This document shows, in pieces, positions 1-8,209 of a DNA stretch of 37,952 bases (positions within the stretch are counted from its first letter, which is position 1; each line of letters starts with the position of its first letter). Below the pieces are notes generated by a model, which did not search any database, was not told where the DNA came from, and was given only the letters and a program-made list of their open reading frames with translations. The DNA comes from Propionivibrio sp. (GTDB taxonomy: Bacteria > Pseudomonadota > Gammaproteobacteria > Burkholderiales > Rhodocyclaceae): the NCBI RefSeq assembly GCF_029255185.1, contig NZ_JAPUVO010000063.1, forward strand, positions 1 through 37,952, given 5' to 3'. Both the position numbers and the translations under genes were made by a program.

Positions 1-126
1 CGCCTCGTCCTCAATCTTTTCCGCCTCGACACCTCCAAGAAAAAAGGGGGTATCTATACTCGTCGCATTCTCGCCGCTTCTTCCGATGCTTATCGCGCCA
101 GTCTCCTCGGGTTAAAGGGAATTTGA
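1..126 (+). CDS. C-terminal fragment of a probable DDE transposase
   Basis: Frame 1 is open from the first base to a TGA at 124-126 and encodes 41 residues, beginning RLVLNLFRLDTSKKKGG and ending with SLLGLKGI. The pattern 'LNL-R-D-S-K-G----RR--AA--D-YR--LLGL' resembles the C-terminal tails of ISAs1/IS4-type DDE transposases, which end with an 'ALNLLRQDK...KRLKAGWD..YLL'-like stretch. The catalytic part lies outside the window, so the family cannot be fixed. The frame overlaps the 3' end of the phasin-like gene on the other strand by 37 bases, which suggests that an insertion sequence ends just downstream of position 126. Codon use looks coding, but 41 residues is short and the recognition is from memory of the family. 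It could instead be the tail of an unrelated protein. Confidence 0.5.
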   Translation, partial: RLVLNLFRLDTSKKKGGIYTRRILAASSDAYRASLLGLKGI

Positions 127-461
127 TGCAATTGCCCTGCCTCTGCCGCGGCAACAGCCGCTTCTGCTGCTGCATCGGCCGATGCTTTTGCCGCCTCCAA
201 AGCCATATCCGCGACTTGAATCGCTCCCATAATAATCGCGTCTTTGGCGGCTTGTGCCGCGAGATGTCCGGCAACGAGTGACTTTTCGGCAGATTCTGCT
301 GCCTTGGCTGAAGCCTGAACGGTGTTGGTTGTCAGTTCCCGCACCATGGTCAATAAGGAGGAGTATCGCCGCTTTGTCTCGTCGCCGCCCTCAAGCAAGT
401 CGGCATAATCCTTTTCAAGCTTGGCGAGCCTTGCATTCAGTTTCACAAATTCCTCATTCAT
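90..461 (-). CDS. Phasin-like alanine-rich coiled-coil protein, possibly 3'-truncated
   Basis: The product has 123 residues if the ATG at 461 is used. That start has a clear AAGGAG ribosome site about 7 bases upstream and gives the N-terminus MNEEFVKLNARLAKLEKDYA. Longer upstream starts in the same frame lack such a site. The protein is almost entirely predicted helix, with a heptad-like N-terminal third and an alanine-rich second half (residues about 50-110, many A/E/K). It has no signal peptide or membrane segment. This composition matches phasins, which coat polyhydroxyalkanoate granules, but also other small helical granule or stress proteins, so the function is only suggested. The last 13 residues (LHQIPFNPRRLAR) change sharply in composition and lie in DNA shared with the neighbouring transposase end. 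The original C-terminus may therefore have been replaced by insertion of that element. Confidence 0.6.
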   Translation of the reverse strand: MNEEFVKLNARLAKLEKDYADLLEGGDETKRRYSSLLTMVRELTTNTVQASAKAAESAEKSLVAGHLAAQAAKDAIIMGAIQVADMALEAAKASADAAAEAAVAAAEAGQLHQIPFNPRRLAR

Positions 462-568
462 GGTCTTCTCCTTTTGCCTCGTTGTGCGAGTGGACATAGG
501 GGTGAGCTTCCCCCGAAATTTGGGAATATGAGGACAGACCATGGTTTCTATTCCGGTTTGATGAGTGA

Positions 569-600
569 GGGTAGGCGAAAGCCTGCTCTCTGCTCTACCC
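569..600. other. Inverted repeat downstream of the kor cluster
   Basis: GGGTAG at 569-574 pairs with CTACCC at 595-600. Nested inside is AGGC-GAAA-GCCT (573-584), a short hairpin with a GNRA-type loop. It lies 32 bases beyond the stop of the last kor-cluster gene and could slow or end minus-strand transcription. The minus strand has no T-run after it (the T-rich side faces the plus strand), so it is not a classical intrinsic terminator for that operon. Confidence 0.3.
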
Positions 601-631
601 TATTATTTTATTAGTCGGCCGCGCCGAAAAA

Positions 632-2803
632 TCACAGAAAAACCTCGGCGCGCTTGAGCAGCTCCTCTAGCCCCGCTTCGTTTGGGTTGCGCGGTTTGCC
701 CGGGTGGATGATCGATACCTGGCAATTCTCGGCGGCTTCGACCAGTTGCGCGTAGGTGCCGGCGCTGACATCGGCGATATACGCTTGCTTGTTGCCATCG
801 TAGGCAAACATCTTGTTGTTGATCTGGGTGCATTCGTTGCAGGTCGAGCAGCGCGCTGTTTCTATGTAGGCTTCGTCGGGAGACCTTTCGGCTTCCTGCT
901 CTGCGGGCGTGGCAGTGGCTGGCGTCGCTGCTGCTGCCGTAGGCGCCACCGTGGCGGGTGGTGCAATGTGCTGAGCTGCGTCTTCCCAGGCTTTCTTTTC
1001 GCTCGCCAGCAATTTTTCCGCGTGCGAATTATGAATCCCACCGAGTTCTTGCAGACTGTTCCACATCGAGCGGCAACGGCGTGCCTCGCGGATCAGCTTT
1101 TCGTCGACGATGACTTTTTGCAGTCTGTTGTCAGGGTCGACCATCATCAGACAGGGCACACTATCGAGCTGTCCTCGGCCTTCCTGCGCCACGGTTTCTC
1201 CAACCGGCGTCAGGATAGCGTTCCAGTGCGTTCTCGGTACACAGGCAAAGTGTTTGCTGTAGCGCGAGTCGCAGGCGACGAAATCAATCAGGGTGAACGG
1301 GATCTGTTCCGAAACGGCCTGATTGCTTGCATCTTCATAGGCGAATCCGCACCGGGGCCAGTCAAGTTCGGCCTGCGGATTTTTCGCCAGGGAGAAGCGC
1401 GAAGCCCAGTCCCGACCGGCTGACGGGTCGAAGGTAAATGCCGGAAACACCCGTGATTCGAGCGCGGCTGCCCCGATCAGATAGGGCGACAGTCCGCCGG
1501 TGGTACTGGCTGCACCCGAGAAAACGCTGAACAGTGCCGGGCCTGAATAGTCGAGCCCGCTCTGGATCTGGGTGCGCAACTGGTACAGGCTTGAAGCGGG
1601 CGATTGCAGCACGAACACCGCGTTGATGCCGATGGTCATGCTGGCCAATTGTCTGCTGCGCAGGGCAAAGGCCAAGTGTCCATGGCCGAGCGGCGATTCC
1701 TCGATGACGTCATCGGTCTGAACCAGTATCTTGATCGGCAAATCGACCGCCAGAATCTCGTTCAACTGGCTCTGCTCTGCGCCGGTCAGCTTTCCGTAAT
1801 TGAGGCGCACCAGGTAATCGGGCAGGAGCGCCAGTTCCCCGGCATCCAGCCCGTTTTCGCCGAACGACTCGAACAGCGCATCGTGCTTGGCCTCGCTGTA
1901 TTCGCCCTTGATCTCCAACTCGGCCATGGCGATGGCCTTGGCCAGTTCGATTGCTTTGGGCAATCGCTCGCGATAGGCTTTGAGTGCGTCGCTGCAGGTA
2001 TCAAAAGCGAAGGAATAGGGCGCTTCAGCCTGGGCTGTTGTGGTCGGGAAAAACTTCTGGTTTTGCAGCACGGAAAGCAGGTTTTGCACACGCTGGCGCC
2101 GGCTCTCCGACAGATTTTTCTTGGGCGTCGATTTTATGAGAATGCGCGACATGGCTTCAAAATTGAAGCTGTCCATCGGACCGGTGCCGAACGATGCTCT
2201 CAGGTTTTCAGCGCTTTTGCCGGCATCCGAGTTGACGAAGTCGGCCTTGATGATATCGGAGAGCTTGAGCACCAGCCGGTTGATATCCTTGCCAAATTTT
2301 CTGGCACGCTGCGTCTGGGTGATTGCCCAGGCGTGGCTGAGCAAGTGGTAAGGCATCGACGCATCGCAATCGACCACGTCACCATCGATTTTCAGGTTGG
2401 CGCGGGCGCGGGACAGGCTGTCCGCAATCAGCTTGTCGTCTTTGCCGAGCACCGGTGCGGCCTGATCCCACAGCGCTGACAACAAACCACGATCCCCCTT
2501 GGCTACCCGCGTGCGAATTTCCTGCTCAAGGCGTAAGACATGTTTCCTGATCCGCTCACCATCGTCGCCCCGGGCAATTTTGTCGAGAATGGCGTCGATC
2601 AGGCCAGACAGGGATTCGACAAAGCCGCCGTCCGGTCGGTCACTGACCAGGACCAGAGGGAAGTCATAACGCAGGCGGGTGAGGTCGCGATAGTTCGAGA
2701 AGAGGGCGGGGCGCAGCTTGAGCCCGTCGACGGCCAGCAGGTGGGAACTTGCTCTCTTGCCGGTCAAATAAAAAGCAATGTGCGTTTGCAGATCAGCATC
2801 CAT
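632..2803 (-). CDS. Large Kor-associated protein with C-terminal single-cluster ferredoxin-like domain
   Basis: The 723-residue product is encoded 37 bases after korB in the same direction. I do not recognise the first ~380 residues. The middle (about residues 380-560) contains GLDYSGPALFSVFSGAAS and ALESRVFPAFTFDP, which vaguely recall stretches of multidomain pyruvate:ferredoxin oxidoreductases; this is tentative. After an Ala/Pro/Thr-rich linker (about 620-645) comes a domain with CSTCNEC near residue 659 and a fourth cysteine in ENCQVSIIHPGKP near 702. That spacing, CxxCxxC then C after about 37 residues, fits a single [4Fe-4S] ferredoxin, with the usual Pro after the last Cys replaced by Gln. 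No signal peptide is seen. The gene ends a run of five co-directional genes, so the protein is probably a subunit or built-in electron carrier of the 2-oxoacid oxidoreductase. That role is inferred from position and the Cys motif only. Confidence 0.75.
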   Translation of the reverse strand: MDADLQTHIAFYLTGKRASSHLLAVDGLKLRPALFSNYRDLTRLRYDFPLVLVSDRPDGGFVESLSGLIDAILDKIARGDDGERIRKHVLRLEQEIRTRVAKGDRGLLSALWDQAAPVLGKDDKLIADSLSRARANLKIDGDVVDCDASMPYHLLSHAWAITQTQRARKFGKDINRLVLKLSDIIKADFVNSDAGKSAENLRASFGTGPMDSFNFEAMSRILIKSTPKKNLSESRRQRVQNLLSVLQNQKFFPTTTAQAEAPYSFAFDTCSDALKAYRERLPKAIELAKAIAMAELEIKGEYSEAKHDALFESFGENGLDAGELALLPDYLVRLNYGKLTGAEQSQLNEILAVDLPIKILVQTDDVIEESPLGHGHLAFALRSRQLASMTIGINAVFVLQSPASSLYQLRTQIQSGLDYSGPALFSVFSGAASTTGGLSPYLIGAAALESRVFPAFTFDPSAGRDWASRFSLAKNPQAELDWPRCGFAYEDASNQAVSEQIPFTLIDFVACDSRYSKHFACVPRTHWNAILTPVGETVAQEGRGQLDSVPCLMMVDPDNRLQKVIVDEKLIREARRCRSMWNSLQELGGIHNSHAEKLLASEKKAWEDAAQHIAPPATVAPTAAAATPATATPAEQEAERSPDEAYIETARCSTCNECTQINNKMFAYDGNKQAYIADVSAGTYAQLVEAAENCQVSIIHPGKPRNPNEAGLEELLKRAEVFL

Positions 2804-2840
2804 AGGAGTCTAGTCGTCTCGATTAAGTCGTCAGGGTTGA

Positions 2841-3794
2841 TCAGACCGAGTACTTGTCGAGCTCGGCTTCAAAGCCTTTTCTCACCGTCTCGGTTGTGCG
2901 CAAGACACCGGTTTGCCGTGTTTCCTCATAGCGGGGTATTTCCCGATTTTGGTAGAGGATGCCGACGGGGATGATGTCTTCGTGGCCGGAAATTTCCCGC
3001 GCCCGGTTCATATCCATGGGGTCATGCACCAAATGATTTTTATAGACTTTGGCCAGACCAGGAGAGAGGTGCAATGCGTTCTCGTGGTGCAGCAACTGAA
3101 TCCTGTCCGGGTCCTGCATCCAGGGATCAAGCGACTTTGGCAACCACTCCGGGCAGCGTTGCAGGATGCGGACAAACGACAGTCCCTGATGGTGATACGC
3201 CGCCTTGACGATGTCGAAAAGACTTTCCGGGATCCAGTCGACGGCCTGCGCGACGAACGAGGCATTGGCCACGCCCAGCGTTATCGTCAAGGGATTCAAG
3301 GCGTCGAGATAACTTCCGCGCGGCGTGGTGTTGCTCTTGGTACCAATGGGCGAGGTCGGTGAGGCCTGTTTTTTGGTCAGACCGTAGATCTGATTGTCGT
3401 GCAGGAAAACGGTCAGGTTCATGTTGTAGCGAATGGCGTGGATCCAGTGCGCTGCGCCGATGCTGCAACAGTCGCCATCACCGGTGTTGACGAACACGGT
3501 CAGGTCCGGCCTGACCATCTTGATGCCTTCGGCGACCGGTAGCGCCCGTCCATGGATGCCGTGGAAACCATAGGTCTTCATGTAATGGGGGAAACGGCTT
3601 GAGCAGCCGATGCCTGAGACGAATACGGTTTTCTCCGGGCGCAATCCCTCGTCACGGCACAGGCGCTGGACGGCGGCGAGGATGGCGTTATCGCCGCAAC
3701 CGGTGCACCAGCGCGGGACGCCGCTCTGGTAGTCTTCCAGTCCATGTTGCTCGTCGTACAACTTGAGCAGGCAGTCGGTGGCAGAAGATTTCAT
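2841..3794 (-). CDS. korB: 2-oxoacid:acceptor oxidoreductase beta subunit (KorB-type)
   Basis: This is the thiamine-diphosphate-binding beta subunit (317 aa) of a CoA-dependent 2-oxoacid oxidoreductase, which decarboxylates a 2-oxoacid to the acyl-CoA and passes two electrons onward. The TPP/Mg motif is clear: GDGD at 105-108 followed by DNQIYGLTKKQ at 133-143. Cysteines at 30 and 33 (WCTGCGD), 64 (GIGCSSR) and 214 (LQRCPEW) match the four ligands of the single [4Fe-4S] cluster in two-subunit enzymes of this family. The subunit has no fused ferredoxin domain. Length is normal for the family. It starts 13 bases after the korA stop, so the two genes are surely co-transcribed. 2-Oxoglutarate is the likely substrate by analogy to KorAB of Azoarcus; pyruvate or another 2-oxoacid cannot be excluded from sequence. 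Confidence 0.92.
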   Translation of the reverse strand: MKSSATDCLLKLYDEQHGLEDYQSGVPRWCTGCGDNAILAAVQRLCRDEGLRPEKTVFVSGIGCSSRFPHYMKTYGFHGIHGRALPVAEGIKMVRPDLTVFVNTGDGDCCSIGAAHWIHAIRYNMNLTVFLHDNQIYGLTKKQASPTSPIGTKSNTTPRGSYLDALNPLTITLGVANASFVAQAVDWIPESLFDIVKAAYHHQGLSFVRILQRCPEWLPKSLDPWMQDPDRIQLLHHENALHLSPGLAKVYKNHLVHDPMDMNRAREISGHEDIIPVGILYQNREIPRYEETRQTGVLRTTETVRKGFEAELDKYSV

Positions 3795-3807
3795 GGTTTT
3801 CTTTCCC

Positions 3808-5685
3808 TTACTTCTTTAGCTTGGCAAGTGCGATGCGGCGGATGGTGCTCGGCTTGACCGGCTGGCCCCTGACCTCGCTCCAGCAATCCACATCAACCAG
3901 GTAACGCGAGCGGAGCAGGATCGCCAGAGAGGAATAGCGACGGTTGGCTTCGTCGATGATTTCTTCATCGGGGTTGTCGCTCCAGTTGATTTCTATGGTC
4001 ATGACTTTCTTGAAGCGCTGCATGATCTCCTTGATCCCGGGCTGCATCGGCTGCAGGAAGCGCAGGTTGATAGCGGACACTTTCTCGCCCTCGGCGCGCA
4101 GGGCATCGACGGCTTCATCGATGGCGCCTTTGGTGCTGCCCCAGCCGATGAGCAGAAGATCGCCCTTGGCCTCGCCATGGACCTCGGGGGCGGTCAGTGT
4201 CTTTTGCAAGGCAGCGAGTTTCAGGCTGCGCGCGCGCAAGCTCTCCTGGTTGATGTCCGGGTCGTAGGCGACATGGCTGTCCCGGTCATGGGCGAGCCCG
4301 GTCACGGTGTGCATGCCGCCAGGCTGACCGGGAATGAAACGGCGGGCCAGGCCGGTGGTGGCATCCCAGTCGTAAGGTCTGGCGCCTTCTGGAACCGGGC
4401 TTTGATCAATTGGAGGGGCCAGCCACGACTCGTTGAACTGCGGTCGGTTAAAGGGTTGCTGCGAAGAAGACAGGCTGGCATCGCTTAATACGACCACGAC
4501 CATATTGAAGGCTTCGGCGATCTTGCGTGCGGTGATGATCGAGTAAAAGCAGTCCTCGATGGTGGCTGGAGCCATGACCACCTTGGGTGCATCGCCATGG
4601 CTGCCAAAGATGGCGCACATCAGGTCGCCCTGCTCGATTTTGGTCGGCTGGCCGGTGCTCGGCCCGCCGCGCTGGACGTTAACGACGACCAGTGGGATTT
4701 CGGCCATCACCGCCAGGCCGATGGCTTCCTGTTTGAGCGAATAGCCCGGTCCGGAGGTGATGGTGATCGTGCATTTGCTGGCATAAGAGGCGCCGATGGC
4801 AAAAGCGCAGGCAGCGATTTCGTCTTCGGCCTGGTGCACGATGCCGCCGACTTTCTCGAAAACATCGGACAGATAGTGCGATGCCGAGGTGGCGGGGGTG
4901 ATCGGATACATCGAGCACAGCTCCATGCCTGACGCCATGACGCCGAGCGCCAGCGCGGTATTGCCGTTGGTGACGATCTGCGGCTGCTGGGTCGGCGTTG
5001 CCGGAATGCTGAAGCTAAAATCAAGATTGGCGACGGCCCATTTATGGCCGGCTTCGAGCAGCTTGACATTGGCATCGATGACGCTCTGTGCCTTTTTGCC
5101 GAAGGTGAGCGCAATCTGCTCGCGCGCCATCTGCAAATCGAAGCTGTAGATGTAACAAAGCATACCCAGGGCGAACATGTTCTTGCCGCGTTTCGGATCC
5201 GCGTTGAGCAACTGGCATTCCTGTTCCATCGGCGTTTCGCGCACGTTGTACCCGGCAGCCACCAGCCGGTCGTAGGTTTCGCTGTAGGCCGTTGAAATAT
5301 TCAGGTCGGGGTGCTTGCGCCACATGCTTTCGAGAATGATGATGCACCCCGGCTTGAGTTCGCGATCGCGAACCCGTCCGAGCAAAACCTGTTCGTTGAA
5401 CGCCACCACCAGATCGGTCTGGTCGCCGCCATTGGTGATGTAGCTGGAACCGATGCGAATTCGATTGCCGCTGGCACCGGCGACGCTGCGTGCGGGCGGA
5501 CGAATTTCGGCCGGGATGATCTCGGTGGTCCAGATGCCGTTGCCCATCCGGGCGGCAATCGATCCGAGCGATTGCCCGCAGCGCTGAGCGCCTTCGCCGG
5601 AGTCGCTGATGATTTCGACGATGTGTTCCTTCAAGGTAAGGGTCGCGCTTTTGCCAGATTTTTTCATGGGGTTTTTTGCGGTCAT
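3808..5685 (-). CDS. korA: 2-oxoacid:acceptor oxidoreductase gamma-alpha fusion subunit (KorA-type)
   Basis: The 625-residue product fuses the gamma domain (about residues 20-220) to the alpha/pyrimidine-binding domain (about 240-620), the arrangement of two-subunit 2-oxoglutarate oxidoreductases. YPITP at 260-264 is the family's hallmark next to the substrate and CoA site, and RGGPSTGQPT at 339-348 is the second typical motif. The C-terminal part (SAINLRFLQPM, then residues that bind the partner subunit) is complete. The ATG at 5685 has GGAAAG about 8 bases upstream; a second Met at residue 7 is possible. The gene sits 64 bases after the NfnB-like gene and 13 before korB. Together KorA and KorB should form the catalytic core that oxidises a 2-oxoacid with CoA. 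The acceptor is probably not a soluble ferredoxin alone, given the flavoprotein genes upstream. Confidence 0.92.
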   Translation of the reverse strand: MTAKNPMKKSGKSATLTLKEHIVEIISDSGEGAQRCGQSLGSIAARMGNGIWTTEIIPAEIRPPARSVAGASGNRIRIGSSYITNGGDQTDLVVAFNEQVLLGRVRDRELKPGCIIILESMWRKHPDLNISTAYSETYDRLVAAGYNVRETPMEQECQLLNADPKRGKNMFALGMLCYIYSFDLQMAREQIALTFGKKAQSVIDANVKLLEAGHKWAVANLDFSFSIPATPTQQPQIVTNGNTALALGVMASGMELCSMYPITPATSASHYLSDVFEKVGGIVHQAEDEIAACAFAIGASYASKCTITITSGPGYSLKQEAIGLAVMAEIPLVVVNVQRGGPSTGQPTKIEQGDLMCAIFGSHGDAPKVVMAPATIEDCFYSIITARKIAEAFNMVVVVLSDASLSSSQQPFNRPQFNESWLAPPIDQSPVPEGARPYDWDATTGLARRFIPGQPGGMHTVTGLAHDRDSHVAYDPDINQESLRARSLKLAALQKTLTAPEVHGEAKGDLLLIGWGSTKGAIDEAVDALRAEGEKVSAINLRFLQPMQPGIKEIMQRFKKVMTIEINWSDNPDEEIIDEANRRYSSLAILLRSRYLVDVDCWSEVRGQPVKPSTIRRIALAKLKK

Positions 5686-5749
5686 ATCAGGCTTTCCATT
5701 GTCGCTGTGAAGCGTGGGTGACTGTATTCAATACCTGGTGTTTTGCCAG

Positions 5750-7243
5750 TCAAGCCACACGCACACGGGTAAAGTTCCGTTCGCGCAGATCGATGCCGAA
5801 CAGCTTTTCCCCGTCGTTGGCATAGGGCAGGGTGCTGTCGCGAATTCCGAGATAGGCCTTCATGCTGGCGGCGGCCTTGCGTCCGGCGCCCATCGCTTCG
5901 ATCACCGTTGCCGCACCGGTAACGATGTCGCCGCCAGCGAATACCCCGGCCAAGGAGGTGGCCAGACTGAGGTCGGTATCGATGTAACCCCATTTGTTGA
6001 GTCTGAGCTTTGAGGTCTGCCCCATGATCGGATTGGCATTGGTGCCGATGGCATAAACGATCAGGTCGCATTCGAAGTCGAATTCGCTGCCGACTACCGG
6101 AACCGGGCGGCGGCGACCGGACTCGTCCGGCTCACCGAGTTCCATGCGCACGCAACGCAGGCCGCGGACGCTCCCTTTGCCATCGTCCAGAACCGCCACC
6201 GGATTGGTCAGCCAGTTGAATTCGACACCTTCCTGTTCGGCATGATGCACCTCCTCGACCCGCGCCGGCGCCTCTTTGCGCGAACGCCGGTAGATGCAAT
6301 AGACCTTTTCCGCACCCAGTCTGACCGAGACGCGCATCGCATCCATCGCCGTGTTGCCGGCGCCAACCACCGCAACCCGTTTGCCAATCGGCTGCGGCGT
6401 GTCAAAGTTCGGGAATTCCTTGGCGCGCATCAGATTGCAGCGAGTCAGCAACTCGTTGGCCGAGAGCACACCATTAAGGGAGTCACCGGGAATCCCTAGC
6501 ATCGTCGGATAGCCGGCGCCAACGCCAACAAAGACCGAGTCATAACCCATTTCGGTAATCATCTGTTCGATGGTGAACAGTCGGCCGACCAGGGTATTGC
6601 ATTCGAACTTGACGCCGAGTTTCCTCAGATTGCCGATTTCGGCGTCGATCACCGAATTGGGCAGACGGAAATCGGGAATCCCGTACTTCAAAACGCCGCC
6701 CGGCTGATGGAAGGCTTCGAACACGGTAACGTCGCAACCGGCTTTGGCCATGTCGGCCGCACAGGCCATTCCTGCCGGGCCAGAGCCGATAATGCCGACC
6801 TTGTAGTTGTTCGTTTCGATATACGGAATATTGACCCAGCCCTCGCGGATGGCCGTGTCACCGACAAAGCGTTCCAGCCGGCCAATGGCCACTGCCTCAA
6901 GCGATTCACCGACGGTGCACACGCCTTCGCACTGGTTCTCCTGCGGACAGACGCGGCCGCAGATGGCCGGCAAGAGGCTCGTTGCAGTCAGGATGTCATA
7001 GGCGCCGCGCAGATCCTTCTCGCCAATTTTCTTGATGAAACCGGGGATGTTGATTCCCACCGGGCAACCCGAGACACACGGCTGGTCCGGACACATCAGG
7101 CAGCGATCTGATTCACGCAAGGCATCGTCCGGATGATAACCACAGGCGACTTCTTCAAAATTTTTCGAGCGCACTGCCGGGTCCTGCTCGCGCATCGGTG
7201 TGCGTTCTTGGGGAATGGTCCGAATCGTCTTTTTCTTGGCCAT
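5750..7243 (-). CDS. GltD/NfnB-like FAD-NAD(P) oxidoreductase with two [4Fe-4S] sites
   Basis: The 497-residue product belongs to the glutamate-synthase small-subunit family (GltD, NfnB/SudA). The N-terminal iron-sulfur domain has C48, C51, C56 and C60 (CLMCPDQPCVSGCP) and C95, C99, C105 and C109 (CGRVCPQENQCEGVC). An FAD-binding GSGPAG lies at 153-158 with the family's PGGVLKYGIP at 181-190, and a second nucleotide-binding AVVGAGNTAM lies at 291-300, normally for NADPH. No glutamate synthase large subunit is nearby. The preceding gene is its NfnA-like partner, 22 bases upstream, so this is better read as the large subunit of an NfnAB-like pair than as GltD. Downstream come korA and korB. I infer that the pair links electrons from KorAB to NAD(P). 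Confidence 0.88.
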   Translation of the reverse strand: MAKKKTIRTIPQERTPMREQDPAVRSKNFEEVACGYHPDDALRESDRCLMCPDQPCVSGCPVGINIPGFIKKIGEKDLRGAYDILTATSLLPAICGRVCPQENQCEGVCTVGESLEAVAIGRLERFVGDTAIREGWVNIPYIETNNYKVGIIGSGPAGMACAADMAKAGCDVTVFEAFHQPGGVLKYGIPDFRLPNSVIDAEIGNLRKLGVKFECNTLVGRLFTIEQMITEMGYDSVFVGVGAGYPTMLGIPGDSLNGVLSANELLTRCNLMRAKEFPNFDTPQPIGKRVAVVGAGNTAMDAMRVSVRLGAEKVYCIYRRSRKEAPARVEEVHHAEQEGVEFNWLTNPVAVLDDGKGSVRGLRCVRMELGEPDESGRRRPVPVVGSEFDFECDLIVYAIGTNANPIMGQTSKLRLNKWGYIDTDLSLATSLAGVFAGGDIVTGAATVIEAMGAGRKAAASMKAYLGIRDSTLPYANDGEKLFGIDLRERNFTRVRVA

Positions 7244-7265
7244 GTTTTTTTACCGTTGAGCGTTG

Positions 7266-8147
7266 TTAATCAATCGTGCTATCGACGGCTTTCTGCAAGC
7301 GACAACCCTTTTCCTTGTCCTTTTCCCAGTGGTCGAGCGCCATGCGTTCTTCCTTGGTGTAGCGCTTCAAGCGCGTCATCAGATCGTCGAAGTCAACCAG
7401 GTGACCATCAAAATCTGGCCCGTCGACGCAGGCGAATTTCACCTGATCGCCGATCTTGACCCGGCAACCGCCACACATTCCGGTCCCGTCGACCATCACC
7501 GGGTTGAGGCTGACCATGGTCTTGATCTTGTAAGGGCGTGTCGTATCGGCACAGCCCTTCATCATGATCGGTGGGCCGATGGCGATGACCTCGTCGATGT
7601 CCGGGTGCTTTTCGATCGCCTGCAATATCCCTGCGGTGACCATCCCCTTGATTCCGGCAGAGCCGTCGTCGGTGCAGATGATGAACTCATCGCAGCAAGC
7701 CCTGAATTTCTTTTCCCAAAAGACCAGGTCCTTGTTGCGGAAGCCGACGATACCGATGACATAAGCGCCGCTTTCCTTGAATCCGCGCGCTTGGGGATAG
7801 ATCGGGGCGACACCCAGGCCGCCACCGACACACACCACTTTTTTTGCGTGGCTGATCGGACTGGGGATGCCCATCGGGCCAACCATGGCGTAAAGCGACG
7901 TTCCCACCTGGCACTCCTGCTGCATTTGCCGGGTGGTCTTGCCGATCGCCTGGATCACCAGGGTGATCGTTCCCTTCTCACGATCGAAGTCGGCAATCGT
8001 CAGTGGGATTCGCTCGCCGTGTTCACCGAGCATGACAATTACAAACTGCCCCGGCTTCGCCGCTTTGGCCATCAAAGGATGACGTACCTCAAGCAGATAG
8101 GTCAGGTCGGAAAAATCCTCGCGGGTGATGATCTCAAAATTGGACAT
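7266..8147 (-). CDS. NfnA/PyrK-like FAD and [2Fe-2S] ferredoxin-NAD(P) reductase subunit
   Basis: With the ATG at 8147 the product has 293 residues; a TTG six codons earlier is possible. It is a ferredoxin-NADP-reductase-fold protein of the PyrK/NfnA group. A flavin-binding ERIPLTIAD lies at 45-53, a pyridine-nucleotide-binding CVGGGLGVAPIYP at 106-118, and a C-terminal cluster site at D220, C225, C228 and C240 (DGTGMCGGCRV...C). The Asp plus three Cys pattern is the one known for the [2Fe-2S] cluster of NfnA, the small subunit of NADH-dependent ferredoxin:NADP+ oxidoreductase. The family is also called the sulfide dehydrogenase alpha subunit. It heads the five-gene minus-strand run and its partner follows after 22 bases. 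No pyrD is nearby, which argues against a PyrK role. Confidence 0.87.
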   Translation of the reverse strand: MSNFEIITREDFSDLTYLLEVRHPLMAKAAKPGQFVIVMLGEHGERIPLTIADFDREKGTITLVIQAIGKTTRQMQQECQVGTSLYAMVGPMGIPSPISHAKKVVCVGGGLGVAPIYPQARGFKESGAYVIGIVGFRNKDLVFWEKKFRACCDEFIICTDDGSAGIKGMVTAGILQAIEKHPDIDEVIAIGPPIMMKGCADTTRPYKIKTMVSLNPVMVDGTGMCGGCRVKIGDQVKFACVDGPDFDGHLVDFDDLMTRLKRYTKEERMALDHWEKDKEKGCRLQKAVDSTID

Positions 8148-8209
8148 TTTGCTTGCTTTCAACAAAGGTCAATTTCCGGTGAGTCAGCTTATGGCGCCAG
8201 CAGCTTCAA

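Noticed and set aside
11-274. Minus-strand frame of 87 codons rich in Arg/Gln/Lys at the left edge
   Set aside because: It is out of frame with the phasin-like gene on the same strand, its composition is that of a shadow frame, and it has no ribosome site.
1604-2479. Long plus-strand open frame (291 codons) opposite the 723-residue gene
   Set aside because: Antisense to a well-supported gene in the operon; its length follows from the GC-rich codon pattern, and no family motif is seen.
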